Shown in pieces: positions 55,699-64,000 of a DNA stretch of 64,000 nt. Origin of the DNA: Stappia sp. MMSF_3263 (GTDB lineage: Bacteria > Pseudomonadota > Alphaproteobacteria > Rhizobiales > Stappiaceae); the NCBI RefSeq assembly GCF_030733745.1, contig NZ_JASHIK010000018.1, positions 1 through 64,000 of the forward strand. The letters are read 5' to 3'. Position numbers and translations under genes: made by a program. Numbering within the stretch: position 1 is the stretch's first letter; each line of letters opens with the position of its first letter. The notes under the pieces are model-generated. The model ran no database searches and was not told the origin of the DNA. It saw only the letters and a program-made list of their open reading frames with translations.

Positions 55699-55863
55699 CA
55701 TGCTCCCGCCGATGCCGCGCCATGTGAACAACAGTACGTCTTTGCTGGGGAAAAGAAGTGCATTTCCTCTGCATAGCTACCGAGCGTCTTGTGGCCATGC
55801 GCGTCCTTCCCGGACACTTGGCCGCCCGCGACCGTTCCGGTTGCCAAACGGGATGAAGCCCTG

Positions 55864-56589
55864 ATGCCGCGCGAGATTGCCTTCGACACCGAAACCACGG
55901 GGCTCGACCCCAGAAACGGCGACCGGCTTGTGGAGATCGGCGGAGTCGAACTCGTCAATCACGTGCCGACCGGCCGAACCTATCACGTCTATCTCAACCC
56001 CGAGCGGGACGTGCCGATCGAGGCGTACAACGTCCACGGGCTTTCGGCGGACTTCCTTGCCGACAAGCCGAAATTCGCCGAGGTCGCACAGGAGTTCCTC
56101 GACTTTGTCGGGGACGCGGTGCTGGTGATCCACAATGCCTCGTTTGACATGGGGTTCATCAACATGGAGTTGGGGAGGATCGGGCGGGAGCCGATTTCCC
56201 CGGCCCAGGTGCTCGATACGCTGGCGATCGCCAGGCGCAAGCATCCCGGCTCGCCGGCCTCGCTGGATGCCTTGTGCAACAGATACGGCATCGACAATTC
56301 GCGCCGCACCAAGCACGGCGCGCTGCTCGATTCCGAGATCCTCGCCGAGGTCTATATCGAGCTGATCGGGGGCAAGCAGGCCGGGCTTGCGCTGTCGGTT
56401 GAGCCCGAGGAGGGGCAATCCCGACAGGCGAACGACCACGAGACCATGCAACGTGAGCCGGCCCGTCCGAGGCCGGTCCCCCTGCCGCAAAGGCTGACGG
56501 AGACGGAGCGCGCCGCCCATGGCGAATTCATCGCCGGGATGGGCGAGAACGCGGTGTGGGCGCGTTTCGCCTCGCCAGCAGGGGACTGA
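55864..56589 (+). CDS. dnaQ: DNA polymerase III epsilon subunit
   Basis: The 3-5 prime proofreading exonuclease of the replicative polymerase, 241 aa. ExoI is FDTETTG (D8, E10), ExoII includes HNASFDM with its Asp, and ExoIII has KHGALLDSE with the His and Asp of the DEDDh class. The 60-residue tail past the exonuclease core should bind the alpha subunit. The ATG at 55864 gives the compact start; the frame is open to 55789. I see no secB next to it, although the two are often close in this class. Confidence 0.93.
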   Translation: MPREIAFDTETTGLDPRNGDRLVEIGGVELVNHVPTGRTYHVYLNPERDVPIEAYNVHGLSADFLADKPKFAEVAQEFLDFVGDAVLVIHNASFDMGFINMELGRIGREPISPAQVLDTLAIARRKHPGSPASLDALCNRYGIDNSRRTKHGALLDSEILAEVYIELIGGKQAGLALSVEPEEGQSRQANDHETMQREPARPRPVPLPQRLTETERAAHGEFIAGMGENAVWARFASPAGD

Positions 56590-56611
56590 CAGCGCGACGG
56601 ACGCGCCGCTA

Positions 56612-57598
56612 TCACAGCATTGACGGCAGAACCCGGTCCGGCGGACGGTGCCCGTCCATGAAGGTCTTGATGTTGATGATGACCTTCTCGCCCATGTCGA
56701 TGCGGCCCTCGACCGTTGCCGAGCCCATATGCGGCAGAAGCACGACCTTGTCGGAGGCGACGAGTTTGGGATTGACCGCCGGCTCGTGCTCGAACACGTC
56801 GAGACCGGCGCCGGCCAGATGCCCGGCATCGAGTTGCCGGATCAGCGCCGCCTCGTCGATCACCTCGCCGCGCGCGGTGTTGACGATATAGGCGTTCGGC
56901 TTCATCAGCTTGAGCCGGCGTGCCGAAAGAAGATGGTAGGTCGCAGGTGTGTGCGGGCAGTGAACCGAAACCACATCCATGCGGGCAAGCATCTGGTCGA
57001 GACTGTCCCAGTAGGTCGCCTCAAGCGTTTCCTCGAGCGTTTCCGCCACCCGTCTCCGGTTGTGGTAATGGATCGACATGCCGAAAGCCTTGGCCCGGCG
57101 CGCCACCGCCTGGCCGATCCGGCCCATGCCGATGATGCCGAGACGCTTGCCCCAGATCCGGTGGCCGAGCATCCAGGTGGGCGACCAGCCGCCCCACTCG
57201 CCATGCTCGAGCACCTTGATGCCTTCGGCCATGCGCCGCGGCACGCCGAGGATCAGCGCCATTGTCATGTCCGCGGTGTCCTCGGTCAGGACACCCGGCG
57301 TGTTGGTGACGGTGATGCCGCGGTTGTTGGCCGTGATGACGTCGATATTGTCGACGCCATTGCCGAAATTGGCGATCAGCTTGAGATTGGGGCCAGCCTG
57401 CGAGAGCACGGCGGAATCGATCCGGTCGGTCACGGTCGGGACGACGACATCCGCCGTCCTCACTGCCTCCACCAGCTCCGCCTGGCTTAACGGCCGGTCG
57501 GCTTCGTTGAGACGGGTTTCGAACAGCTCGCGCATCCGGGTTTCGACAACGTCCGGCAGCTTGCGTGTCACGACGACCAGCGGCTTTTTCCTGGGCAT
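56612..57598 (-). CDS. D-2-hydroxyacid dehydrogenase (glyoxylate/hydroxypyruvate reductase-like)
   Basis: A 328 aa NAD(P)-dependent dehydrogenase. GMGRIGQA binds the cofactor. The catalytic triad is Arg in NTARGEVID, Glu in DVFEHEP and His in LPHMGSAT. FGNGVDNIDV and the SVHCPHTP segment are typical of the glycerate dehydrogenase/glyoxylate reductase group. Substrate could be glyoxylate, hydroxypyruvate or a phosphonate-like acid. The ATG at 57598 has AAGG 8 bases upstream; the frame runs to 57658. It is convergent with dnaQ. Confidence 0.87.
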   Translation of the reverse strand: MPRKKPLVVVTRKLPDVVETRMRELFETRLNEADRPLSQAELVEAVRTADVVVPTVTDRIDSAVLSQAGPNLKLIANFGNGVDNIDVITANNRGITVTNTPGVLTEDTADMTMALILGVPRRMAEGIKVLEHGEWGGWSPTWMLGHRIWGKRLGIIGMGRIGQAVARRAKAFGMSIHYHNRRRVAETLEETLEATYWDSLDQMLARMDVVSVHCPHTPATYHLLSARRLKLMKPNAYIVNTARGEVIDEAALIRQLDAGHLAGAGLDVFEHEPAVNPKLVASDKVVLLPHMGSATVEGRIDMGEKVIINIKTFMDGHRPPDRVLPSML

Positions 57599-57936
57599 GC
57601 TCCTCGCCTTTTCGCGCTCTGTTGAGGGCTCATTAACCCTGCTTGTCCCAAACTGCATCGTCTCCGAAAAGCCGGTTCGACGCTCCCGTTCTCCTTACCA
57701 GATGGTCGGTTCAAAACAAGGGATCGGAGCCGATTGATTTCCCGCAATCCGGCGCCGGCCCGCGAATTGCCTTGAAAAAGAGCGATTCGCAGGGTTTCGC
57801 TTGCAGCGTTTCCGGACGGGCGGCAAGACCGGCGCCGCTGCAACGCGCCCGCGGGTTGCCTGATGTCGCCGAAGTGGCTTCGGTGTGCAGTGCCGGCAGC
57901 GATGCACGCAGGCGACGATATCCTTGAGAAGGGGAA
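57599..57936. other. Divergent gap between dehydrogenase and SH3 protein genes
   Basis: A 338-base gap with no gene that I trust. It must carry the promoters of both divergent genes. A CATTAACCCTGC stretch near 57629 resembles a CtrA half-site (TTAACC) but lacks the second TTAA. I see no hairpin of note. Confidence 0.4.
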
Positions 57937-58512
57937 ATGACTGGAATGACCATGCGCACGGCACCGCGAAACACAGGCCTTGGCGGCAGGCTTGTCCGCA
58001 GCCTGTGCCTGATTGCCGTTGTGCTTGGCGGTGCATGGCTTGCAGCCGGTTCCTCTGTCCTCGCCCAGAGTGTCACGATGGGGCCGAGCGGTTTCCCCGT
58101 TCCCCGTTTCGTCAGCCTCAAGTCGGATCGCGTCAACGTGCGTGTTGGTCCGACCCTGGAGCACCGGATCGGCTGGACCTATCTGCGCTCGGGCCTTCCC
58201 GTTGAGATTGTCCAGGAATTCGAGAACTGGCGGCGCATTCGCGACTGGCAGGGCGAGGAAGGCTGGGTCTTCCATTCGCTTCTGAGCGGCCGTCGGACCG
58301 CCCTGGTGACACCCTGGGAAACGACCGGAACGACGCCCCTGCGTGCCGATGCGCGCTCGGATGCAAGGCTGTCCGCCGAGCTTGCGCCCAACGTGCTGGT
58401 CAATGTCGGATCCTGCCGCGAGGGCTGGTGCCGGGTGAGTGGCAGCGGATTTTCAGGCTGGATCGACCAGACGCGGCTGTTTGGCGTCTATCCCGACGAA
58501 ACGGTCGAATGA
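57937..58512 (+). CDS. Secreted SH3-domain protein
   Basis: A 191 aa exported protein with a signal peptide (hydrophobic about 22-38, cleavage near VLAQS). It has two bacterial SH3-like repeats: SDRVNVRVGPTLEHRIGW with WRRIRDWQGEEGWVF, then a second that holds CREGWCRVSGSGFSGWI. Such proteins bind cell-wall or other periplasmic targets. The gene ends in a clear terminator and has no operon partner. Confidence 0.8.
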   Translation: MTGMTMRTAPRNTGLGGRLVRSLCLIAVVLGGAWLAAGSSVLAQSVTMGPSGFPVPRFVSLKSDRVNVRVGPTLEHRIGWTYLRSGLPVEIVQEFENWRRIRDWQGEEGWVFHSLLSGRRTALVTPWETTGTTPLRADARSDARLSAELAPNVLVNVGSCREGWCRVSGSGFSGWIDQTRLFGVYPDETVE

Positions 58513-58514
58513 AA

Positions 58515-58542
58515 AAGCCGGCCCGATGGGCCGGCTTCTTTT
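58515..58542 (+). terminator. Intrinsic terminator after the SH3 gene
   Basis: A 10-bp stem AAGCCGGCCC / GGGCCGGCTT with a GAT loop, followed by CTTTTCTTCTT. It lies 2 bases after the stop and also faces the convergent fabI end. Confidence 0.85.
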
Positions 58543-58582
58543 CTTCTTGCAACGACGCCGGCTATCCGGCCCGGCCCGGACT

Positions 58583-59413
58583 TCAGACGTCCTCGTGAAC
58601 CTGCCGCGCCTGCGCTTCCTGCGCCTTGAGTGCATCGAGGCGCGGCATCGATACCGTGCTGTAGCCGCTGTCGACGAAATGTACCTCGCCGGTGACACCG
58701 GAAGACAGGTCGGAAAGAAGATAAAGGGCGGAACCGCCCACTTCATCGATCGTCACCGTGCGCCCGAGCGGCGAATGCTGCTTCTGGTAGTTGAACATCA
58801 CCCGAGCGTCCGAGACGCCCGAGCCGGCGAGCGTGCGCACCGGGCCGGCCGAGATGGCATTGACGCGGACATTCTGCGAACCGAAATCCATCGCCAGGTA
58901 GCGCACGGAGGATTCAAGCGCCGCCTTGGCCACGCCCATGACGTTGTAGTTCGGCATCACCCGGTTGGAGCCGCCATAGGTCAGCGTCACCATGGCGCCG
59001 CCATCCGTCATCAGGTCCGCGGCCCGCTTGGCGATTTCCGTGAACGAGAAACAGGAAATCAGCATCGTCCGGGTGAAGTTCTCGCGGGTCGTGTCGGCAT
59101 AGCGGCCGCGCAGTTCCGACTTGTCGGAAAAGGCGATGGCATGCACGAGAAAGTCGATCGAACCCCACTCGGCTTTCAGCGTCTCGAAAACCGTGTCCAC
59201 GCTCGCCACATCCTCGACATCGCACGGGATCAGCAGCTTTGCCCCGACGCTGTCGGCCAGCGGCTTGACCCGGCGGCCGAAGGCGTCGCCCTGGTAGGTG
59301 AACGCCAGGTCCGCGCCCTGGTCCGCCAGCGCCTTGGCGATGCCCCAGGCGATCGAATGGTTGTTCGCGACGCCCATGACAAGGCCGCGCTTGCCTTTCA
59401 TCAATCCCGACAT
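58583..59413 (-). CDS. fabI: Enoyl-[acyl-carrier-protein] reductase (NADH), FabI
   Basis: Final reduction of each fatty acid elongation round; 276 aa. GVANNHSIAWGIA is the FabI-type NAD loop. The catalytic pair is Y156 and K163, with Y146 in the usual second position (Y-x9-Y-x6-K). SAGPVRTLAGSG and HSPLGRTVTIDEVG are diagnostic. It is the third gene of fabA-fabB-fabI; the gap from fabB is 10 bases. Confidence 0.95.
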   Translation of the reverse strand: MSGLMKGKRGLVMGVANNHSIAWGIAKALADQGADLAFTYQGDAFGRRVKPLADSVGAKLLIPCDVEDVASVDTVFETLKAEWGSIDFLVHAIAFSDKSELRGRYADTTRENFTRTMLISCFSFTEIAKRAADLMTDGGAMVTLTYGGSNRVMPNYNVMGVAKAALESSVRYLAMDFGSQNVRVNAISAGPVRTLAGSGVSDARVMFNYQKQHSPLGRTVTIDEVGGSALYLLSDLSSGVTGEVHFVDSGYSTVSMPRLDALKAQEAQARQVHEDV

Positions 59414-59423
59414 TCTGGCCCCC

Positions 59424-60647
59424 TCAGCCGTGATAGCGCGACAGCGCGAGGGAGGCGTTGGTGCCCCCGAAACCGAAACTGTTGGATAGCACCGTGTCGA
59501 GACCGGCATTGTCGATCCGTTGCATCGCGATCTCGTCCGGGCTGAGCGCCGGATCGAGTTCGGTGATGTTCGCGGATGCGGTAATGAAATCGTTCTGCAG
59601 CATCAGGAGGCAGTAGATCGCCTCGTGCACGCCGGTCGCCCCGAGGCTGTGGCCGGTGAGCGACTTGGTCGAGGATGCGACGGGCTGGTCGTCGCCGAAA
59701 ACCCGGCGGATCGCCTGGATCTCGCCGACATCGCCGACCGGCGTCGAGGTGCCGTGGGTGTTGACATAATTGACCTTGCGGTCGCCGAGCGTCTCGATCG
59801 CAAGGCGCATGCAGCGTTCGCCGCCCTCGCCCGACGGCGCGACCATGTCGTAGCCGTCGGAATTGGCCGCGTAACCGGTCACTTCGGCGTAGATCTTGGC
59901 GCCGCGCGCCTTGGCGTGCTCGAGTTCCTCGAGCACCACCACGCCGCCGCCTCCGGCGATGACGAAACCGTCGCGGGACACGTCATAGGCGCGCGAGGCC
60001 GTGGTCGGCGTGTCGTTGTATTTGGACGACATCGCGCCCATCGCGTCGAACAGGCAGGACAGCGTCCAGTCCAGCTCTTCGCCGCCGCCGGCGAAGACCA
60101 CGTCCTGCTTGCCCCACTGGATCTGCTCGGTGCCGGCGCCGATGCAGTGGGCCGAAGTCGAGCAGGCCGAGGTGATGGAGTAGTTGATGCCCTTGATCTT
60201 GAAGGGGGTCGCCAGGCAGGCCGAATTTGTCGAGCTCATGCCGCGGGTGACCATGAACGGTCCCATCCGCTTCGGAGATCCCTTCTCGATCACAGTCTTG
60301 TGCGCCTGGAAGATGTTCTTGGTCGAAGGACCGCCGGAACCCATGACAATGCCGGTGCGCGGGTTTGAGACGTCGCCATCTTCAAGTCCGCTGTCGGCGA
60401 TCGCCTGCTGCATGGCGAGATAGTTGTAGGCCGCGCCGTCGCCCATGAAGCGAAGCTGGCGCTTGTCGATCTCGGCCGTCAGGTCGATATCCGGCATGCC
60501 GTGCACCTGACTGCGGAAACCGTGTTCCACATAGTCGGGGGCCGCGGAAATGCCGGACTTTCCCTCGCGCAGGCTCGCAAGGACTTCCTGCGCCGAGTTT
60601 CCGATCGACGAAATGATGCCCAGTCCGGTGATTACCACCCGCCTCAT
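59424..60647 (-). CDS. fabB: Beta-ketoacyl-ACP synthase I
   Basis: Condensing enzyme for unsaturated and saturated fatty acid elongation; 407 aa. The nucleophile is C162 in SACSTSAHC. The two catalytic histidines are in [11 protein letters not shown] (about 298) and [12 protein letters not shown] (about 333). The FabB subtype is supported by the fabA partner directly upstream in the operon. Confidence 0.95.
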   Translation of the reverse strand: MRRVVITGLGIISSIGNSAQEVLASLREGKSGISAAPDYVEHGFRSQVHGMPDIDLTAEIDKRQLRFMGDGAAYNYLAMQQAIADSGLEDGDVSNPRTGIVMGSGGPSTKNIFQAHKTVIEKGSPKRMGPFMVTRGMSSTNSACLATPFKIKGINYSITSACSTSAHCIGAGTEQIQWGKQDVVFAGGGEELDWTLSCLFDAMGAMSSKYNDTPTTASRAYDVSRDGFVIAGGGGVVVLEELEHAKARGAKIYAEVTGYAANSDGYDMVAPSGEGGERCMRLAIETLGDRKVNYVNTHGTSTPVGDVGEIQAIRRVFGDDQPVASSTKSLTGHSLGATGVHEAIYCLLMLQNDFITASANITELDPALSPDEIAMQRIDNAGLDTVLSNSFGFGGTNASLALSRYHG

Positions 60648-60832
60648 CGCGGTCTCCCGTATAGGTTCGCTCGACGCTCAAGGCGTCGTTCCGGTCTCAA
60701 GATCTCTCGCGCCCCGGGGGCCGCGTTACCCTGCAGGCTGCAGGACGGTGTCCCAACCACATAGGCGCCAACGCTCCGGCGATCAATCGTGGCGATCGCG
60801 CGCCGGCCCGTTCAGCTCTGTGGCACCCGCGG

Positions 60833-61333
60833 TCAGGCCTGGAACAGGCCGACCTTCAGGTCTTTCGCCTGATAGATCTTCTCGCCATCCGCCTTCAGCC
60901 ATCCGTCGGCAACGCCGAGGACGAGACGTCCGCGCCGCAGCTTGCGGATGTCGACGCCGTACTCCACCAGCTTCACGTCGGGCGTGACCATCTTCGAGAA
61001 CTTGATTTCGCCGGTGGAAATGGCGCGGCCGCGTCCCGGCTCGCCGAGCCAGCCGAGGAAGAAACCGGTCATCTGCCACAGGGCGTCGAGGCCGAGGCAG
61101 CCGGGCATCACCGGGTCGCCCTGGAAATGACAGGCAAAAAACCAGAGGTCCGAACGAATGTCGAACTCGGCGCGGATACAGCCCGAGCCGTGCTCGCCGC
61201 CATCTTCCGAGATCTCGGTGATCCGGTCGAACATGAGCATGGGAGGAAGCGGCAACTGCGCGTTTCCGGGGCCAAACAGCTCGCCGCGTCCGCAGGCGAG
61301 CAATTCTTCGTAGGAGTAGCTGGATTGCCGCAC
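60833..61333 (-). CDS. fabA: 3-hydroxydecanoyl-ACP dehydratase/isomerase FabA
   Basis: Dehydrates 3-hydroxydecanoyl-ACP and isomerises trans-2 to cis-3-decenoyl-ACP, the branch point to unsaturated fatty acids. The 166 aa hotdog protein has the catalytic H69 in [14 protein letters not shown] and D83 in [20 protein letters not shown] is also typical. A GTG at 61333 is the likely start. It is divergent from irr and starts the fabA-fabB-fabI operon; 185 bases separate it from fabB. Confidence 0.95.
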   Translation of the reverse strand: MRQSSYSYEELLACGRGELFGPGNAQLPLPPMLMFDRITEISEDGGEHGSGCIRAEFDIRSDLWFFACHFQGDPVMPGCLGLDALWQMTGFFLGWLGEPGRGRAISTGEIKFSKMVTPDVKLVEYGVDIRKLRRGRLVLGVADGWLKADGEKIYQAKDLKVGLFQA

Positions 61334-61757
61334 GTTCTTCCCATTCCCGCAGGTTTTTCAAGATGCCCCGTCTACCGGCCATGGCTTCATGCGGCCGTGT
61401 GCCGGTTCGGAGTCTGGTTCTGCCGCGCTTACTAACATAGCACCTTCCGCTCCGAAAGCCCGAGAAGTCGTTGCAATCATGCGTTTTCGCGCTGCATTCG
61501 CGTGCTTCGCCGCGTTTTGTCGCAGGCTTTCACACCATAATACTCATGGTGCGCTGCAGTGGGTCGTATTTCGACATTTGCCCGACAGGGCCGCAGGACT
61601 TGCATGAAGGGCGCGGTTCATGGCAGAAAACTGCGAAGAAGATGATCCGGCCGCCGTGTTGCCGCCGAAGTTTGCGGCCGGCATTGACCGGTGGCACGGG
61701 AGCCGCCATCTCTGGGTTGGTGGTACAGTTTCAAAGAGCCAAGGTGAGCAGGCGAAC
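61334..61757. other. Divergent fabA-irr control region
   Basis: A gap of about 420 bases between divergent fabA and irr. It contains a perfect 6-bp inverted repeat CACCAT, 7-base spacer, ATGGTG at 61533-61551, which could be an operator. I do not see a canonical iron-control or fur box. The irr frame is open from 61620, so part of this could be coding if the start is earlier. Confidence 0.5.
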
Positions 61758-62177
61758 GTGAGAGAGATGCAGCGACAGCGCGAAGTTCAGGACATGCTGA
61801 GAACGGCCGGTTTGCGCCCGACCCGTCAGCGCGTTGCGTTGGCCGAATTGCTGTACTCGCGCGGGAACCGCCACATCTCGGCCGAGCTTCTGCACGAGGA
61901 GGCCGAGGCCGCAGATGTGCCGGTGTCTCTGGCGACCGTGTACAACACGCTGCACCAGTTTACCGAGGCGGGTCTGCTGCGCGAGGTTGCCGTCGAGGGC
62001 ACCAAGACCTATTTCGATACCAACACCGACGACCACCACCATTTCTTTATCGAGGGCGACAACCGCGTCATCGATGTTCCCGGCTCGGGCGTTTCGATGA
62101 CGCGTCTGCCGGAAGCGCCCGAAGGCATGGAAATCGTGCGTGTGGATGTGGTGATCCGGCTCCGTCGCAAGGACTGA
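61758..62177 (+). CDS. irr: Iron response regulator Irr (Fur family)
   Basis: Fur-family regulator of iron and haem genes in Hyphomicrobiales. The 139 aa protein has the winged helix segment AGLRPTRQRVALAELLYSRG and PVSLATVYNTLHQF for DNA contact. The haem-linked histidine cluster DDHHHFFIEG is at about 91-100 (H93-H95). It ends MEIVRVDVVIRLRRKD as in rhizobial Irr. The N-terminal GCPWHD haem motif of Bradyrhizobium is absent, as in many Irr proteins. The start may be the GTG at 61758, ATG 61767 or ATG 61620. It is divergent from fabA. Confidence 0.9.
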   Translation: MREMQRQREVQDMLRTAGLRPTRQRVALAELLYSRGNRHISAELLHEEAEAADVPVSLATVYNTLHQFTEAGLLREVAVEGTKTYFDTNTDDHHHFFIEGDNRVIDVPGSGVSMTRLPEAPEGMEIVRVDVVIRLRRKD

Positions 62178-62215
62178 CTTCCTTCGTCCCGGGCCTCGTC
62201 CCGTTTCCCTGAAAA

Positions 62216-62959
62216 TCAGGCCGCGTCCGCGCGCCGCGTGTTCTCCGGGCTCTTGCACAGGTCCGCGATCAGGCATTTCTCGCATTCTGGCCGGCGTGCC
62301 TTGCAGATGTAGCGGCCATGCAGGATCAGCCAGTGATGGGCGTGGAGCAGGAATTCCGGCGGTACTGCCTTTTCCAGCGCCTGCTCGACGGCCAGTGGCG
62401 TCTTGCCTGGAGCAAGTCCGATGCGGTTGCCAAGACGGAAAAGATGAGTGTCGACGGCGATGGTCGGCATGCCGAAGGCGATGTTCAGCACCACGTTTGC
62501 GGTCTTGCGTCCGACGCCCGGCAATGTTTCCAGAGCCTCGCGGTCCTGCGGTACCTCGCCGCCGAAGCGGGCGAGCAGGATCTCCGACAGGGCGATGACA
62601 TTTTTCGCCTTGTTCCGGTAGAGGCCGATCGTCTTGATCGCGTCTCGCAGCCGCTCCTCGCCCAGCGCCACCATTTTCTCCGGCGTGTCGGCAATCTCGA
62701 AGAGCGGTCGGGTCGCCTTGTTGACGCCGACATCCGTGGCCTGCGCTGAAAGCGCTACCGCGACGAGCAACGTGTACGGGTTCACGTAATGGAGCTCGCC
62801 CTTCGGCTCGGGATTGGCGGCGTGGAACCGGGCGAAGATGGCTTGAAGCTCGGCCCTGGTGTAGCGCGGTCGCGCCGCCCGGCGCGTCGTGCCGGCGGTC
62901 TTCGCGCCGCTGGCGGCGGGTTTGCGCTTATCGCCCGGTTTCGACTGGTTCTCGCTCAT
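62216..62959 (-). CDS. nth: Endonuclease III
   Basis: Base-excision DNA glycosylase/AP lyase for oxidised pyrimidines, 247 aa. The HhH motif LPGVGRKTANVV carries the catalytic K152, with D170 in AVDTHLFRL. The [4Fe-4S] cysteines are C219, C226, C229 and C235 (C-x6-C-x2-C-x5-C). A basic N-terminal tail of about 35 residues precedes the core. The start is divergent from the DUF2244 gene with only 22 bases between the two starts. Confidence 0.95.
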   Translation of the reverse strand: MSENQSKPGDKRKPAASGAKTAGTTRRAARPRYTRAELQAIFARFHAANPEPKGELHYVNPYTLLVAVALSAQATDVGVNKATRPLFEIADTPEKMVALGEERLRDAIKTIGLYRNKAKNVIALSEILLARFGGEVPQDREALETLPGVGRKTANVVLNIAFGMPTIAVDTHLFRLGNRIGLAPGKTPLAVEQALEKAVPPEFLLHAHHWLILHGRYICKARRPECEKCLIADLCKSPENTRRADAA

Positions 62960-62981
62960 TCTCCCTCTATAATCTTGGCCC

Positions 62982-63533
62982 ATGACATCCGGCAATCCGA
63001 AAACCGAGCCGATGGAGACCGTTAGGGCCCATGCCCACGGGGACGCGCCGTTCTTCGCCGCGCTTCTGACCCCCTACCGCTCGCTCGGGCCTGTCGGCTT
63101 TCGGGTTCTGATGCTGTTTGTCTGCGGCATCTGCCTGTCGACGGGCCTTGTGTTCCTGTCGCTTGGAGCGTGGCCGGTCTTCGGCTTTCTCGGGCTTGAT
63201 GTGCTGCTGGTCTTCCTGGCGTTTCGCTGGAACTACAAGGCGGCGCGCGCCTTCGAGGAGGTGCGGGTATCGCGCACCGAAGTGCGCATCCGCAAGGTGC
63301 TCGCCTCCGGCCGCGAGCAGTCCTTCACCTGCAACCCGTTCTGGGCCCGGCTGCATTTGCGCGAGGAAGAGGACGAGGGGGTCACCCGCATCACGCTGAC
63401 GGCTCGTGACCGGGCCGTCGAGATCGGCGGCTTCCTCAACCCGGAAGACCGCACCAGCTTTGCCGGAGCCCTGCGTGCGGCGCTTGCGCTCGCGCAGTCG
63501 GGGGGGCCGCCTGTCGGCGCCCCCGCCGAGTGA
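62982..63533 (+). CDS. DUF2244 membrane protein
   Basis: A 183 aa protein of the DUF2244 family. It has FFAALLTPYRSLGPVGFRVLM near the N-terminus (split here: FFAALLTPYRSL, GPVGFRVLM), two hydrophobic helices (about 40-60 and 63-81), then a soluble part with VRVSRTEVRIRKV and WARLHLREEEDEGV. Its function is unknown; neighbours of relatives often include respiratory oxidase genes, but none is here. A second ATG at 63012 would leave 52 bases from the nth start. Confidence 0.8.
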   Translation: MTSGNPKTEPMETVRAHAHGDAPFFAALLTPYRSLGPVGFRVLMLFVCGICLSTGLVFLSLGAWPVFGFLGLDVLLVFLAFRWNYKAARAFEEVRVSRTEVRIRKVLASGREQSFTCNPFWARLHLREEEDEGVTRITLTARDRAVEIGGFLNPEDRTSFAGALRAALALAQSGGPPVGAPAE

Positions 63534-63567
63534 TCCGTCAGAACCCTTCGCGTTCTTCCGCCCCGGC

Positions 63568-64000
63568 CTAGAAGACCCGGCAGTACTGCGGCGGAGAACC
63601 CGGACGCTGCCAGTTGACGCGATTTCCCGAACCGCTGAGCACATATCCGCGATCGGCATAGTAAAGATCGACACCGCCGCGGGACCGGTCCGCGAGCGTG
63701 ACCGGCGAGAGGCCTTGCTCGCGCACGATCGCCACCTGCCGGTCGTTGTCGATGGTGACGGACAGGTAGGCACCGCTGTCGCAGTCGTATGACAGTTCGA
63801 CTAGGTCGCCGCCCGGGACGAAGGGCGCGGGAGGCGGGGGCGCAATCGGTCTGCCGGCGATCGGCGCGTCACCGCCCCGTCCCGGTGCGATGGTGACCGT
63901 GCGGCTGCGTCCGCGCGGCAGATACATGCCGAGGCAGCGCCCCGAAGGGGTCGAAACCAGCCAGGGATGGCCGGCCAGCGTCTGCTGCACCATCCGGCTT
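63568..64000 (-). CDS. MliC-family (lysozyme inhibitor-like) protein, cut by the window end
   Basis: The C-terminal part of a protein whose frame stays open past position 64000; an in-frame ATG at 63993 is probably internal. The visible 141-144 residues have a proline-rich linker (PIAPPPPAPF) and a C-terminal MliC/PliC-like beta domain: SYDCDSGAYLSVTI, VTLADRSRGG, and YVLSGSGNRVNWQ, with the paired cysteine near the end (YCRVF). MliC proteins inhibit C-type lysozyme in the envelope. The N-terminal part upstream cannot be judged. Confidence 0.7.
   Translation of the reverse strand, partial: SRMVQQTLAGHPWLVSTPSGRCLGMYLPRGRSRTVTIAPGRGGDAPIAGRPIAPPPPAPFVPGGDLVELSYDCDSGAYLSVTIDNDRQVAIVREQGLSPVTLADRSRGGVDLYYADRGYVLSGSGNRVNWQRPGSPPQYCRVF

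Noticed and set aside
57629-57640. CtrA site upstream of the dehydrogenase
   Set aside because: Only one TTAA half is present; the second half is missing.
1-64000. Long antisense open frames throughout
   Set aside because: They follow from high GC codon bias opposite real genes; they lack family motifs and ribosome sites.

Overview
The window reads as a 64 kb piece of a high-GC alphaproteobacterial chromosome, most likely Hyphomicrobiales (Rhizobiales). The evidence is an RpoH2-type sigma-32, the aerobic cobaltochelatase pair CobS/CobT next to BolA and a J-domain protein, Irr divergent from a fabA-fabB-fabI operon, a mesaconyl-CoA hydratase of the ethylmalonyl-CoA pathway, and the order mnmE-mnmG-rsmG-parA-parB / rho-hemJ-hemE / PPDK regulator-maf-aroE-coaE-dnaQ that marks the origin region in this class. 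A Stappiaceae-like family placement is only a guess. I saw no insertion sequence, prophage, CRISPR array, tRNA or rRNA.

Layout. 0.3-4 kb: sigma-32, then an overlapping operon for GDP-L-fucose (gmd, fcl) ending in a small methyltransferase. 4-7.5 kb: carbonic anhydrase, SbtA-type bicarbonate transporter and a PII-like partner on the minus strand, beside mesaconyl-CoA hydratase. 7.5-19 kb: xerD, aroK-aroB, a CNNM/CorC protein, bolA and J-protein, cobS-cobT, asd. 19-26 kb: gamma-glutamyltransferase, transporters and small enzymes. 26-28 kb: a fucosyltransferase and a second glycosyltransferase, the probable users of GDP-fucose. 28-36 kb: a minus-strand run (GFA protein, M48 lipoprotein, degenerate nuclease fold, aminotransferase, LysE exporter, isomerase), then PAP2, YdcF and plsC. 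37-39 kb: rlmN, ialB, an ECF sigma factor. 40-57 kb: the chromosome-maintenance region. 57-64 kb: fatty-acid genes, irr, nth, and a gene cut by the window end.

The main structural reading is a replication origin at about 52.3-52.74 kb. Genes on both sides point away from it, it is the most AT-rich stretch I noticed, it holds a perfect CtrA-type site (TTAA-N7-TTAA), and it lies next to hemE as in Caulobacter. Five parS sites (42.4-49.2 kb) lie 3-10 kb away, close to parA/parB. A lone perfect DnaA box lies in the mnmG-mnmE gap.

The less ordinary content is the bicarbonate module (carbonic anhydrase, SbtA, PII-like protein) beside a gene of a CO2-fixing assimilation pathway, with an unexplained plus-strand terminator inside it; the split fucosylation pathway with its overlapping methyltransferase; an ECF sigma factor without an adjacent anti-sigma gene; and a hairpin with U-tracts in the hemE leader. 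All calls come from reading the sequence and translations; no database search was run.
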